A stretch of DNA of 64,000 nucleotides, taken from NCBI GenBank assembly GCA_030268105.1, contig BSDZ01000101.1:2108001-2172000 (forward strand), written 5' to 3'. Both the position numbers and the translations under genes were made by a program. The notes beneath the pieces are model-generated. The model did not search any database and was not told the origin of the DNA. It saw only the letters and a program-made list of their open reading frames with translations. This stretch comes from Volvox africanus. Lineage: Eukaryota > Chlorophyta > Chlorophyceae > Chlamydomonadales > Volvocaceae. This document shows, piece by piece, positions 31,236 through 45,000 of this stretch; the stretch's first letter is position 1; every line of letters starts with the position of its first letter.

Positions 31236-33313
31236 TTATATTATTTTATTGCTATCTAACTCTGATCTGACGATCTGACGACGTGAGGACGTCTTGCTGG
31301 TTGATTGATTGCACGGGCGGCGGGCAGGGATGGGATGGAGCCGTCGTTGGATGGAGCCGTATCTACCGTACACGTACGCCGTGTCCCGCGCACACAACCA
31401 GCAGATGCGCAGATTGAGAGGAAGGTGTACCTTAATGCGTATGTACGTGGATGGACGCATACTAATATACAATAATATATTATTTTAGGAAAATTAACAG
31501 TAGTAATAACAATAATACGCCGCCCGTAGCCTGGTATGTTTTAAGGGGGTGGGGAACCGGGGAACTGAGGGGCGATTGTATGCGTGTGTATGTCCGCACG
31601 CGCCTCGCAAAAGACGGTGAATAGATGTGCCGTGCAGCGCACGCAGGAAGCAGCTATGCTCCAATGGTATACGTTTACATGCCCGCAGCATGCCGCCGGC
31701 AGGCAGACGTCTTCAACGGCATGCACCCTGCCGATCGATGATGCGTCATGCGTTATCATCATGCGTTATAGGTGTCAGCAGGGGCTGGTGTCCCTTGTGG
31801 AAGAACTATCAGAAGCCCCAGATAAACCTGCTTCCCGCTCAGTAAGCTAGTCCCGATGCAAGCTGACCCAGTACGATCCGGACCACAGCATCGCACCTAC
31901 GTATACGTCATCACCTTGCCTGCTGCTGTTCTATCCAGCAGCCAAGCAATTACATGGCAAGGTTGATGAGTTCACTCTTGCTTACCAAATCTGCTTGTGT
32001 TATGATAACAGTGATTTATGTCGCCATTTGCAATAAAGGAGCTCCATATCAAGCACGTGCAGCCGCTAGGGTGCCGAGAAATCAAATCCTTGAAGTTGCA
32101 GAAAGAAAGAACTTTCAGTAATCATCAAATGATCTTTGTACGTCAATAATTATACGTTATCTGAATGTCAAGTGGCGATTCAATAGATGTTACGATACCT
32201 CCCTAAAAACTGTGTCCATTCCGGCTCTGTCCCCGCAGTAGCCTCTGAGTCAGGTAGAGTTATAGAAATAAATATAATATCATATTATATAACATTATAC
32301 TTTTCTTAACGCCACAAGGGTATTGCCTTTTTCCTTATAATAAGGCCGTTAAAACCGTTACCGCTGCTCCGATATCAACCGCTCTTGATGTCATGATCTT
32401 GCACACATGTCGATCTGTGCATGTACCTTTGATATAGTCCCGTTATAACGTTTCATTTTCAAATAACGCCATTGCCAATCCGTGTATGTTTCCCGCAGCG
32501 AGCTTGCAACTTAGATCAGAGAAAATAGAGAAAAGACGTAGTTTATGGTTATGGGTTCATCCGCTTGCCCCTGCTGGCTGGTTGTTGATTGCCTTGCAAG
32601 CGACTTTAGGTCCTGCCTGTCGCTCTTTTTCCGTAGGGGTCCTTTCTGGCTTGTCTTGCAAATGGAGTAACGAAGCATGCCTTTCGAGCAGTGTCAAGCT
32701 GGATTCAATCAACAATGTGTGGAACACATAACGGAGAACCAATTCAGTACAGCTGCTCCGTCTGCTCGTCCAGGTACGGTCATCAGCCGCAGTCTGCCTG
32801 CCCAGGTCGAACTTTGGCCCAGGCCTGGCAAGGCCCAGGTAAAACTTCAAGTACAATCATGTAGTGTTTACCAACGAATTTTAGTAGCTGCTGCCGACAG
32901 AAAAGGCCTGCGACTTTCCCATTGTTGTGTTCTCCGCGGCATTACAGCAGGCAGGGTAGCCCACTACGGTAACCCACTAACTTAACCTGTGCGGAACCCC
33001 CTGCTTCTCCCTGTCTTCTAGAGGGACGCCCTCATCCATTCGACCCGATCGCCTTTGACATGCATATATTTCGTTGTTGGGTTCGTTCAGCGCCATCACC
33101 GTCGTCTGTCCTCTCCAGCAGAAATCTATCTCCACAGCTGCTCGACGGCGCAATTACTTTTGCTCCCGGTCAGCTCTCAAGCCCCTATCAATTATCACAT
33201 GCCATACAACTCATCATCGATGGACATGTATGTATGTATGCATGCCCTAGGGTGCGTATATAGCTAGGTCTATCTTTCTTCCGTCAAAATAATTTAGTTA
33301 GTTAGTTAAGGCC
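31236..33313. other. Intergenic between divergent starts
   Basis: Upstream region of the minus-strand gene starting at 31235 and of a possible plus-strand gene at 33314. No RNA gene, repeat family or clear promoter motif was identified. Confidence 0.4.
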
Positions 33314-33353
33314 ATGTCAGAGGTCAAGCAGCTTGCTTGCAAGATCATCGTCG
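33314..33353 (+). CDS. Possible first exon of an unknown gene
   Basis: GCCATGTCAG gives a good start context. The 13 codons read MSEVKQLACKIIV and stop at a near-consensus donor (gtatgt). I could not find the following exon, so this is a weak call. Its composition would fit a small basic protein, but no family is assigned. Confidence 0.3.
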
Positions 33354-35009
33354 GTATGTAATCACAACAACGTACAACGTATACTGTGACCACCATTATC
33401 ATCAACGTGAAGTTACTTGGGGTCTATGTATCTCAGTAATGGATGGTAACGAATTAACCAGATCTATCTATATCTATCTACTCATTGGTGTAACTACAAT
33501 ACAAATAACAAACACGCATCTGTCTGTTATTAGGTCATTCATTTACGAACCTGTCCTGATATTTTTATCGTCTATACTTATGGGTGTGCGTACGTCTCCG
33601 TGTGGAATGACCATTTTAAAACATACCGAAGACACCTTTGCTGCTTTTACCATTGCATGCACGGTCGTGTTTAGATGTGGAGCTCACTACGTAGTATCCA
33701 GTAACATTTAGTCATGCTGATTATTGGCGCTCTACCTCCATCTATTTAGGTATATATGAATCACAGCATCCACGACTTGATTGAGCAAGTAGCAGTAGTA
33801 TGAATGCAGTGACAGAGTTATTTGCAATTAAATTCCTACTATACATATTCTTCGCGCCCCACTCACGGCACTTGACTCACGGGAGGCACGCACGTACGGG
33901 TATGTATGTACTGACAAGAATGCTACAGACTGATGACGATCGACTACTAGTAAAAAAGTAATAACTATTGGCTGACAAGTAACAAACAATTTGCTACACC
34001 TGTATGTAGGCTATAACTTACTGTAACCTCCGCATCAAGGGCACGTGCAGACTCGCGCTGTACATCACATCGTACATCACGCTGTACATGGCCGCAATGC
34101 AATGTAGCCAGTATAAAATCCAATTATGAACCCCGCCATGAACGAACCATAGCTATAACTAGACCCACAAGTGAGATCTGTTGTATCTCTGTTGTATGTT
34201 ATATCCGCCCGTCAACAGCAGCAAACAAACGTCCGATAGATATAGATCGGAAGATGTTCGTAAGGAAGGTACCTTCTGGTGCCACCTCGGATGTTACCCG
34301 TACACGTAGATATCCTAATCAGGACACTACAAAATCGCCAGCACCAACACAGCAACAAACACAGAACTACGATTACGGACAACCTACCACGATCCCACCC
34401 GCTCCCCACTGTTACCCTTCCCCACTATCAACACCGCCGACACTCACCATTTACCGCCACCAGCAGCACACACACACACACCACTACACCAAAAAGCCCT
34501 CCCTATACCGAAAAAACAGTTCATTTATGAACAGCAAGCATGTGATAGTGAACATGTACACATGTAACATCTGCAGTACATCTGTCGTACACCATAACAG
34601 GAACATATTTTTGCTGCTCATTTGACATCATCAGGTTCGTAAACAAGCCCCAACAAGCACAAAACACGTGCACAAGTTTGTTGTCGTACTTGCCGTACCG
34701 TCCAAGACGCGATTTGCCCCCATGCATGTGCAGCAAATCCACTCACCAGTATTTCAACATTTGCAGCAGCGAGAGCTTCTTAGCAAGCTAGTTACGTGCA
34801 TGTCCAAATGCACGACATGGAAAAGCAGATGTAGTACAGTGAAGCATGTACGGCCTGCTGGAGCGAAGAGATATCCTCTGCCGCCGCAATGCAAATATGC
34901 CGTATTTGTCCGTAAGATGGATTATCTATAAGGGCCCAAAAATGTCGCATCTAAATACGACTAAGTAGGAAAGAAGCCGCGAACCCAACCAGATAAAGCC
35001 CGCGGTCCC
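33354..35009. other. No clear gene, one MITE
   Basis: Contains the family C copy at 34179-34331 and otherwise only short open frames. Confidence 0.4.
34179..34331 (+). mobile_element. Family C MITE copy, longest
   Basis: Left end TGTTGTATCTC, right end GGACACTACA, and near-matching flanks AGATC/AAATC that may be a diverged 5-bp target duplication. The interior has a tandem-like expansion around ATATAGATCGGAAGATG. Confidence 0.75.
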
Positions 35010-36081
35010 TCACTTCCACCTCTCAGGCGGGGCTAAATCCATGCGCCAGTTATCGGTCATCTCATCAATGGACTCTTGGGCCCTGCATAACCTAAGGGCC
35101 TGGGGTAACTCACGCGTCACGGCTGCGAGGTCACATCCGCGCCTTTTGCGTAGATACATCTCCCACCGACCCTCGGGTCGCTGTGGAGCGACAGAGGTCA
35201 GGGAAGTGCCTTTCGCCCAGGCCCACTCGTACCCCTCCCCCTCCCATGAAAACCCTGAATTTCGCATTGCCGTACTTGTTTGTCCGTACATATATCATTT
35301 CATAGTGCACTTCGCAGCACAGCCCAATTGTAGATGACATGGCAGCAATAGTGCGGGCTAGTAATAGCTCATTGTCGTACTGAGTCAACTACCCTACCGT
35401 CCATGGAAGGATGCCGTGCATTTCTCCTCTGAATGGCCGGATCCCCCCGCCCTCGCCGTCCTGGGGTTCGCACTAGCCAGCGGCCATGGCACATGAAGAG
35501 CGTTCCGAAGATATAAACCTCCCTCCGCCTCCCATCATCTACATCACGATGACGATGCCATCAACATCCTACGGAAAGGCGGCAGCGCCGCGGACGCCGC
35601 AAGCAGAGGCTGAATGCCATTCATCCGTTCGCCATGGTCATGCAAGCGTCCCCACAGGATCCCAATGACACCAATAATTGGAGAAATTTGCGCCACCCCC
35701 ACCATCACCACCCCCACCGCCTCCACCGCCGCCGCCACCGCCGCCGCCATCGACAGCGGACCAAATAAGACGACCGACCACCGCCACCACCATGGCAACT
35801 CCCGCTCCTTACCTCTTACCAGTAGCCGCAGCCGTGCAATAGAGAGGATCTGGACCCAAACCACCGAGGCCTCCATGGGAAAAACCCGGCCTAAAATGGA
35901 TGGGTTGCCATGCACGACCTCCTCCAGCACCGGTCGGTGCCGCCGTGAGATGCATGTCAGTCAGGCAGCATCCACATACCCCGCCCCCGATCAATGGGAT
36001 CGCAGTCGGCGTCTTACCGGCCGTCTTCACCACGGTTTCCATAGCTGTCGCCTTGGGCCCCTCTGGCTGCTCTTCTAGCAT
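35010..36081 (-). CDS. Candidate multi-exon gene, unknown
   Basis: A minus-strand terminal exon at 35010-35180 is plausible: acceptor gctccacag, 56 codons in phase 0 with WEMYLRKRRGCDLAAVTREL and ESIDEMTDNWRMDL, then TGA. Upstream on the same strand are a very hydrophobic frame (VVLFGPLSMAAAVAAAVEAV, about 35640-35780), a frame ending ARLRLL at a gtaaga donor (about 35817) and a possible start MLEEQPEGPKATAMETVVKT (36081) before a gtaaga donor. I could not join them with confidence. If real, it is a small membrane protein. Confidence 0.35.
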
Positions 36082-36303
36082 AGCTGGTCCCCTCGCCAGG
36101 TAAGCCTTCTCCGCATGTATTCGCTACAGCCACAGGCATCTCCTTGCTTTAATGCTTTCCCCATCAGCTGGTTGCATCAACAGCTGCGTTTCCACGTGGC
36201 TACAGCCTGGCTTCTCTCCTGCATATCTTGCCGCTAATCCTTCTTAAAGTGTCCGTGGATTGCCTATTTGCTGCGTGCTATAGTCCCACAGCTAGCTCTA
36301 CAA

Positions 36304-38583
36304 CTAACTCAGGATCCCTTGGAAATTCTCCGGGTCGGCTCGGAGCCGGAAGTCAATGTCATCCAGAAAGTCCTGCTCAAACACACACGCAGCAAATGGT
36401 CTTGAGAACCGATACCTTATGTTCAGGATGACATGCAGTTCTCCAACTTCACATTCGATTTATGGGAAAAAGGGAGGCTCATCAAGCGAGGAGCAGCAAC
36501 CTGGAATCGTGCAAAATGCCTTTGGACCTGACAACTTCTCTGAAAGGATTGATTACTGCTGCTTAGTCCTACCTTTCGTATGGATACCGTCGGGTACGAC
36601 ACGAGTTGCACCCGGATTCCTAGATGGCCAATGACTAGTGCCGTACTCTCAAACTCAACCACCTGCAGGAGTTAAAAGAGTACAACACAACTGAGTGCTA
36701 TGGAACTGATGGCGATTCTGAAACCCAGAGATCCCTTCCTGCATGGTGCGCGAGGGGAATGATAATTGAATTATGAGATACGGGCAGTGATCTATGGGAT
36801 AGATATATCAAGACCAGTACCGCAGGCACATGGGATACCCGCACATACCGCACCCTGATATCTGCAAACCATAGGACGTACCGTGACTAGCAGCGGCGTT
36901 TCTCCACTCTCATCGGGCTGGGAGGCCTCTGTACGAAGCTTTCGCTCGTATACGACATATTCCCACCCGTCAAACGTTACAACGAGCTTTAGATGGGTTC
37001 GCGCCACGTCGGAGGGTAGGCTTAGACATTCCTGCGAGTATCACGGCGGATGAAGGGCAGCGAGAAGACCCCAAGCGGGGTAAGACATGTTCAGATTTTG
37101 GGTATCGGCTCTGGGCTTTAGGAAGGGGGGATTTAAGGCGCGGCACACTTCCGTCGCTCCCGAGGGTCCCTGTCGGACATCGATTGCATGCACCGGCTGC
37201 TTCCATCTAATCCAGACCCAGATTCGTCGTCCGGATTTGCACCTGATGGCCCCTATCCTCAACTATCGCGCCGGCGTCATCACACCCACAGCACGCCAGC
37301 TTCATCCCTTGAATACGGCCGGTGTAAGAGTGAGGCCTTGATTGCGCGATAGACCCTCACAAGTCACCCTCACAAGTCATAACCATCAGGAATCCTCAGA
37401 ATCCCCTCAGGCGTCAAATTCTTCACAGCCATCAAACCGCAAGAAGCCTAGCACCAGTTATACCTGCTCGGGGGTGAAGTGGTAGTAATTCCTGGAGGCG
37501 GCCGAAGAGAGGTGGGGTGGCATGCTATCGGAGGAGAATGCACGTGTCATGAGGTCTCGTGCGAGGCCCTGCAATGCAGATACAACCGAGGTTCATAGCG
37601 CATGGGAGCGATGTGGGATGGGACTGAGGTTTGCAGTTCAATGAGGCGCAGCACGACGCAATGCAATGCGACGAGGAACAGGCAACGAAGAATAGTCAGG
37701 CGAGCTGTAGGACAGGCATTGGGGTTAAGTTAATCTGGGTCCTGTCGCCAGGGCCACATCGAATGAAATCGGATGTGGCACAGGCAGCAGCAAAGAGGAA
37801 ATGGAGGAAAGAGGACGTAAAAATGGAAGGATGTGAGGAAGGTATCAGACGGAGGGAGATAGGTACGGTCGAGCCGATCCGATTCAGCTTGAGTGGATAT
37901 CCCCTTGGCCTTAAGAGGACACTAGGTTTCAGAGGGTATGGGAACCGCGATGCATGCTATGTTGTAGGAAAGTATTTACTATCATAAACGGCCAGCCGTT
38001 CGCTGATGGGAGCGTGTTGCATCCCAGTGTGCAGAAGCAGAAACCAAGTGGCTCATCCAGGTGCCTGAACATCCATAGAATCCTCTGAAGAAAAGAATCT
38101 TGGGATTAGAGTGTGGCTTCAAAGTTGCCGATGAATTCCAGGCATGCGGATGCAGCTAGGGTTAAAGGCTGGATGTTCCTCCCATGTGGGTCCACAGAAT
38201 TCTACTATTGTTCCCATTCCCGTGACTAGATGGATACTTTATTACATGATTGTTGGCCCCTTCACAAGTAAACGCACCTGCAGGTCGTCCACGCCCGGCA
38301 CCCTCTTCAAATTAAGACAGTTATGTCGAGATTTTGAACCCATCGTGTGCCATGACACAAAAAGCCCAAGAGACAGCGTCTTCCGCAATGGCCGCGCTGG
38401 CGACGTTTCAAGAGGTTCTGCACAAAGCAACCGCTTGACGCCATTTGATGGGCTTATATCGTCCTGGTGTAAGCCTTCACGCGCTGATTGCTGCTCATTG
38501 CGGTCGCTAGTATCCGCTTGCATGCTTGTTGCTCGCGTCGTGGGTCGGAAATAATCTATGTGGTAACGAAATATTTGCAACAC
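36304..38583 (-). CDS. Unidentified 239-residue protein
   Basis: Five minus-strand exons, every junction in phase 0: 38278-38583, 37464-37568, 36882-37031, 36573-36662, 36304-36372 (stop TAG). Internal exons have clear acceptors (attgcag, actcgcag, cctgcag, gagcag) and donors. Readable segments: RVPGVDDLQ, DLMTRAFSSDSMPPHLSSAA, RNYYHFTPEQ, ARTHLKLVVTFDGWEYVVYE, VEFESTALVIGHLGIRVQLV, and the end DFLDDIDFRLRADPENFQGI. The first exon is the least certain: the start could be at 38583 or at the in-frame ATG at 38523, and its N-terminal part is poorly conserved-looking. No transmembrane segment. I do not recognise the family. It is divergent from Prp17, with about 445 bp between start codons. Confidence 0.65.
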
Positions 38584-39028
38584 GCAATGTTACTTTACTG
38601 AATAACTTTAAGTTATGTAAAAGTAGGCGTACGCGGGTAGCTATGCAGAAATTGCCGTATTACTGGGGACTCCTTCGTTGGTGGTGGACAAGGTTCTAGT
38701 GAAACACTTTCAAAGGATTCTACCTGTATAATACTTTTTTATATTTTAACGCGTATATTATCATAAGCCGCCTCGCTGCCTGGTGTTTATTCCGAGTTTC
38801 AACTGTATTGCTTTATACTAAATTTAACGTTCAGCTGTTTGGTTATCATAATATTACACGATCTACGGACCTTTTGATTACGGATTTGTAAATTCGGTTG
38901 TGAGCAGCCCACAAAAACATTGCAGCGATGCGGCCTTGATGTGCAACTGATAATTTAAAGACTTTAGGTTTTGACTTGGACTTACAAATCGAGCCAACAC
39001 AGCGGATTGGCCGTCAAACGGCATCAGG
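38584..39028. promoter_or_regulatory. Shared divergent promoter region
   Basis: The only space between the minus-strand 239-residue-protein gene and the Prp17 gene. It is AT-rich compared with both genes. No specific factor site was identified, so a bidirectional promoter is inferred from position only. Confidence 0.45.
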
Positions 39029-42000
39029 ATGGACCTATTGACTCAATACGGGTGCGGTTCGACACCCGCGGCTTGGTTAGCATCATTGTCCACATCTCAA
39101 GTGGATCTCACTTCGTCGTCGCCCGTCTGCTGTCGGGGTGCAGGGATGATGGCGATGATCTCGGGGCCCTACCCGAGAGTCCCACGGCTGCGGAGGTAGC
39201 TGCTTCTCGGCAACAGCTTAATTTTGAAATCTCAGCTGCGCCACAGGTACCTGGTATGCATCTCCGGTTATCAAGTTTCCTTCCTCGGGGCCCCTGCCCA
39301 TGTAGCTATCCGCCCTGCCCTCATATGCCAACCCATGGGTTAAACTTACGGCACGGGTGGGAATAACCCCCTAGGTCAGGGGCAAAGGAGCCTCTTTTTG
39401 TTACTTGAACACCTCCTATGAGGTTATTTGTTGAAGGTTGGGTTGTCAGCGTGTGGCTGACAAACCTTGCAAGCTCAAGCTTCCTGGCACTGGCGAGCAG
39501 CGCTCGCATGTATAAAAGCCGACTGGACTTAGTTCTCAAAAAGTTTAGTAAAGAGTCCTCTCTAAATGAATTCTGAAACCCTTTCTTTTGTAAGTTCACA
39601 TTGGCGTCGGACCGTCTAAGTGGGTCATCCACTCACTGCTGTTGCTGCTAATGCTGATGTTCCTTCTCAGGTAGATACGACTGGTATGGTGTTGTATGGC
39701 AATCAGGCTCGAGCGGTCGGGGAAGTTCAACGGCTTCAAAGTAAGCTTGTGCCCTTGAACCGTCAGAGAGGGATGCGATGGGAGGAGTGGGCTTGAGCAA
39801 ATGACGCGTCTCAAGATTGGGAACGGGTTTTCAAAATGGTTACCAATATCTAACGGTTAACGGTTTATAAATGGGAGCAGTGGCACGGCTATGGGGTGCG
39901 AGGGACCTTCAGTTCCTCGGGGAGGCAAGGACATGGATGGGTGCTGCTGGCTCTCGTTGTACCAGGCCTGAGCCACGTTTTATTTACGTGGCTCGGGCCT
40001 GGCACAAGTCTAGTCTGGGAGGATGATTAGGAAAGTTTTTTCCTTATCCGCCGGGCGTGTTGATGTGGTTTTCTGTACAACGCAGGTGCCGGTGCTCGCA
40101 AGGTGATGATCAATTTGCCCGCGGAACAGATGCATGCGCCAGTCCTAGGTGCGTGGCCTTGGAGTTTAAGGGAGTGGATAGGTGTTTGGGGCTACACAGT
40201 GTGCAGGAAAGGAGACGGGTAGTGGGGGCTGACGTTCCAAACAAATGAAATTGGTCGAGGTCCCGAAATGGGTGGCGGCCATTGGAGAAGGTGATGGAAC
40301 AAAAAACGGATTTCACATAGACTTGTGAACTAGGAAGTTGCCCTGTGTATTGCATTACGAGTGGGGAAAGGTTGGCTGAAATATGCTGGGATGAGCTTAC
40401 GGCAACCACATCTGATCGGGACACCCAAGTGCCCTGAGGGCTGTTGCGGACTGGGAGCGTGGGAAAAGCAGGGCCGGGGGACCTTGCAACAAAAGGTTGA
40501 AGACGAAACCTGGACGGCAGAAGGGCAGAGCTGGAATGTGTCAATCGAATTGAGAGAATTAATTTGCAAATTTGCAAATGGCGAGGTAGGCAACTGTTCA
40601 TGTCCAGAGCGTGGGGGATTGTACGCCATGTTTCCGGTGCGCAATGATGAGGCACGCCAACACCTTTGCGCAGCTAAGACTCGTCGTCAGCATGGCGTCC
40701 GTGCCCTGGTTTAGTGTTTGTCGCTTAAGTGACCATCATCGCCATCAGTATCAGCTGACACTTCCCAATGGCGTCATCTTCCACGTCATGTGTGGCCTGT
40801 TGCCTTTTCAACTGCGGTCATCAGGACCCGCACACCCCTTCCAGAAAGATGGTTTAGCCGCGGGCTACAAAAATCACTTCGTGGGACACGTAGAGGTAAG
40901 AAATCTAGTTGCTTGGGCGTGGGGGGACGATGTGCGATTGTGATTTTATCCAGCCCTTATAATTAGGTTACAGAGTTGGCAAGCCCTGGGATAGGTTTGA
41001 CGGGTGGCGGTCGGCAGGCTATCGGGACGGAAATTCTGTCGTCAAGGTGTATTCGAGTCCTGTACAGATATAGAGTTTGCACGTTACTTCGTTGGGATAT
41101 CTTTCAAAATCCATAGGACCCAAAATCCGGACAACAAGCCACCGACATCCAGATCAACACACGTGCTTGTACCCCATGCTTCCCTTCTTGCTTCATGCTC
41201 CCCTTCCTAGTCTTAAACCCTCCCTTCCTTGGCATCTTCCGTCCTGAGATTCCCAATTTCCATCGCCCCTCTCTGTGCCTCCTAAACTTTTTCCCGCCAA
41301 CACGCGCCTTCGGAAAGGATGCACACATGCATCCCTACCACTTTGAGCGCGAATATCACAATTTCCACGCATTGGGCTATGGAGAGGCTCCAAGCGGGAT
41401 AGGTGCGACGGATAGGGCTGGGTCATGGGATGACACATTGCTGGCGGCAGGTGGATGAGCAGAGCCATGAATATGCACAGCACCTATTTACTCAAAAGTA
41501 GCCGATGCGGCGGGAAGGCAGTTGGGCAGGGAGAGGCACACGCATCAAGATTACCATCAATTCTTACCGTAGCTCTCTGTCTGTACCCTCACATCTCCAT
41601 CATTACAGGGGTGGTGGGTCAGCCGGTGGACGAAGACGCAGTTCAGGTTGACAACGAGGGGGGCCCCAGCGCCTGGAAACGGCGGAAAACCACGGCGGAG
41701 CGGAAAGCGGAGCAGGTGGGGGTACACCTGCTGGTTTTCAGCTGGGTCTCCTCCTCTCAACTCGGCTGACATGGATCGATTTGATATCTCCCATGTAAAA
41801 AAAACCGGTTGTCACGCGTCCTCCTTAACTCTCCCGCCCATGCGCTACGCCGTCCGACCCCCTTCCTCTGAAGTCTCTCCAAAGTCGAAATAGTAATGAA
41901 CATGATAATGGATGGTCATGGATAATCGTCAGGCCGACAGATAAGCTTCCGTTCCCCGTGCCGTGTCGTTTGCCTTCCTTTTCCCTCCCTCAGGCCGCTC

Positions 42001-45000
42001 GTGCCAGTCGGCTGGCAGAATCAGTGGACCCCAGTCAGCCGTTTCGCCTCCAGGAGAGGCAGCCATGGGCGAACAAGGAGCGGGAGGTGCGAGAGCGTGA
42101 TCAATCCATTGATCAAGCGCAATGTGCGTGTGTGTCTGTGTGTGTGTGTGTTTCGCAGTCTTAATGTGAATGATGACAATAATGGTAACGTATTCTTGCG
42201 ATTGAAATATACTGCTTTCGCTGACACCGCATGGAAACGTGTGTTTGGATGTAGTTTGTGGGGGAGACAAGCAATTCTCAACCGCTACGGCGAGGTCCAC
42301 TTTGCTTTGCTTGGCCCCGCCTACACCCCTGGCCTTTACCGGTCAAATTTCTTTGTGGCAAAACGCAAGCATCTAGCCGCCCCTGGGCTTTGGTGTGACC
42401 ATGTCAGCTTTGGGGTTTTTATTTTTGATGGCCGTGAACCTGAATCCCTTCACTCCCCCGATGCGGCACCATACACACCCTGCCTCTGTGTGTTTCGTTT
42501 CCTAACCCTGACCTTGTCAGGTTGCAGAGCTCACGGAGGAGCAGAAGGAGTACATCGCCAAAATGGAGGCAGCCAAGATGGAGGCGGCGGCGGGGGCAGT
42601 CGACACCAAAGGGCCCACCACCTTCTTCCACGGCAAGGACGAGAAGGACTACCAGGGCAGGTGGGAACTGGGAAAGGCAGCGGATAGGAAAATTCAACGG
42701 ACCCATGGGCTTAAGCAACCCCTTAGCGGCGCTGTGCATTTGGCTGGGAGGCGGCGGGGTTATAAACCGGAACGCATCTGGGCACGGAAACGGAAATCTG
42801 GGACACATTACATTTACCGGAACCTGTCAACCATACCGGACAGGTGTCTTGCCTTGATGTAAAGGAGGCCGTCCGTCCCATTCCGCCGCGAAGCGATGAT
42901 TTGGCTATGGGTTATGTAGTCCAAGGAGTCTCTCGCCAGGAGCCCCTTTACTCTGGCACGGTCACGTTCTCATCGCACTGTGTTTCGCAGCACACGGGTT
43001 TCGTCCCTTCTGGTTTATAATGTGTGTGGGCTTTCGTCCGATTCTGTAACTGGCGCTGCGCGCAACTGTTAATCGACAAGCTGTGTATCACTCGCAGGTC
43101 CTGGATGGCGCCGCTCAAAGACAAACGCAGGGAGTCGGACAACTGCTTCTTGCCCAAGCGCTGGGTGCACACATGGGCAGGACACACCAAAGGCGTCAAC
43201 GCGGTGCGGCTGTGTCTGTCTCTCTGTCTGTCTCTCCATAGATATGTGCGTGTGTTTGTATATATATGTATGTTTATGTGTGTATTTAGGTGCGTGTGAA
43301 TATGTTTTGGGGATATTATGTGGCGTATCGATAGGTCTACAACTTCACTCATCACCGTCTCTCTGTTCTATTCCTTATCGCGTTTTACACCCGCCCGTTT
43401 CCACACCCCGGCCCCAGCGGTATCATGTCCCATTTATTCGATTTATCCCCCCGCCACCCGTCCGTCGTAGGTTCGCTTTTTCCCAGGAACGGGGCATTTG
43501 TTACTGTCGGCCGGACTGGACGGCAAGGTTAAGATATGGGACGTGTATGGCAGCGGCAAGTGCATGCGATCGTACTTGGGCCACTCCAAGGTGGGAAGGC
43601 TGCCGGTGTTGGTTAATCCGATGTATCCAGACACAGAAGAGCACCAGAGCGGGAGGGAGTGACATTATGATGAATACATAACGGACTCGGTCACAGGAAT
43701 CAACGGGCGCTTGATATTTAATTGAAGCCAGTGATCGGTTCATCCTCTGGGAAAAGGGAGGGAAGGGAGCGGCGGAGGAGACGGCCCAAATAAAGGGAGG
43801 AAGAAAAATGTGTGTGGGTATGTGTGTGTGCATGGTACATCCCCTCACCTTCCCGTTCCTTTATCTGCCGAGCAGCCTACCTACCTACGTACCCATATAC
43901 CGACCCCATCTATGTTACCCGCCTCTTACCCGCCCCTACTACACGCCTGCGTGTATATGACTCCCTTCACCTATCCATGGACCCGCTCATTCGCTCTTTC
44001 GCCGACGTTCTATCGTGACAGGGTGTTCGAGACGTATGCTTTTCCAACGACGGTCGCCGGTTCCTCTCCACTGGGTATGACAAGAACATCCGGCTATGGG
44101 ACACAGAGACGGGGCAGGTCATCCAGTCCTTCAGCACGGGCAAGGTGTGCGGACGAGGAGGCAGGGACTGGGGCTGTATGGGACTGGGGCTGTTGTGAGA
44201 TTAGCGGAGAGATTTTTGCGAGATAAGCCGGCATCCTGGCAAGACTCACGTAAATGGGTTTCCAGATGAACTTGGTTAATGGATCGATATGGGTTTTGCA
44301 AGCGTTTGTCATGGAACTGGACCAAACGAAGGACAGGGTTCGATACCATTTGAAGAGGTTATGCCCGTCATAAGCCCTAAATGCACTGCGAAGGTTTTAC
44401 GATGTGCTGGCCTTTTGTTCCCTTTCCTGGCCGGCCTCCCGCAGCCCACGGCGCTGACAACACCTAGCATGTTCATTTCCCGGCTTACAGGTGTATTACT
44501 GCGTCAAGTTCCATCCAAGCGATGACCGTCAGAATGTGTTCTTGTCGGGCTGCCAAGACAAGAGGATTTACCAATTTGACACCAACTCGGGTGAGAGGGA
44601 ATGTTTGAAAGGGTTTCGACGCTACCACGGGCGCTACTGTAGGAGATGTTTAATGCTGTTATAAAATGCGTACGTGATTATGGTGTGTGGTGACAACTCG
44701 CACTATTGTAAAATACACCTAATGGTTTGAACTGTATAGATAAGGAGTTAGACGGCCATAATAGCCCTCATGGAATGCTGGGAGACGGTGCTCCATCACC
44801 TTCCCCCTTGCCTGCTGTGGGCAAGGTAGTTTAGGAGCGTCGGAGCGTTCAGGAGGATGTTTCGGGTTGAGATTTAACTTCTCCGATCCGCTACTTTTAC
44901 GGTTCCTGTTCTGCATATCTCCTAATTTTCATGTCGGGATCTATCCCGTACAGACAGGATAATGCGGTATATTTTCGTAGGGAAGATGAAACAGATGGGG

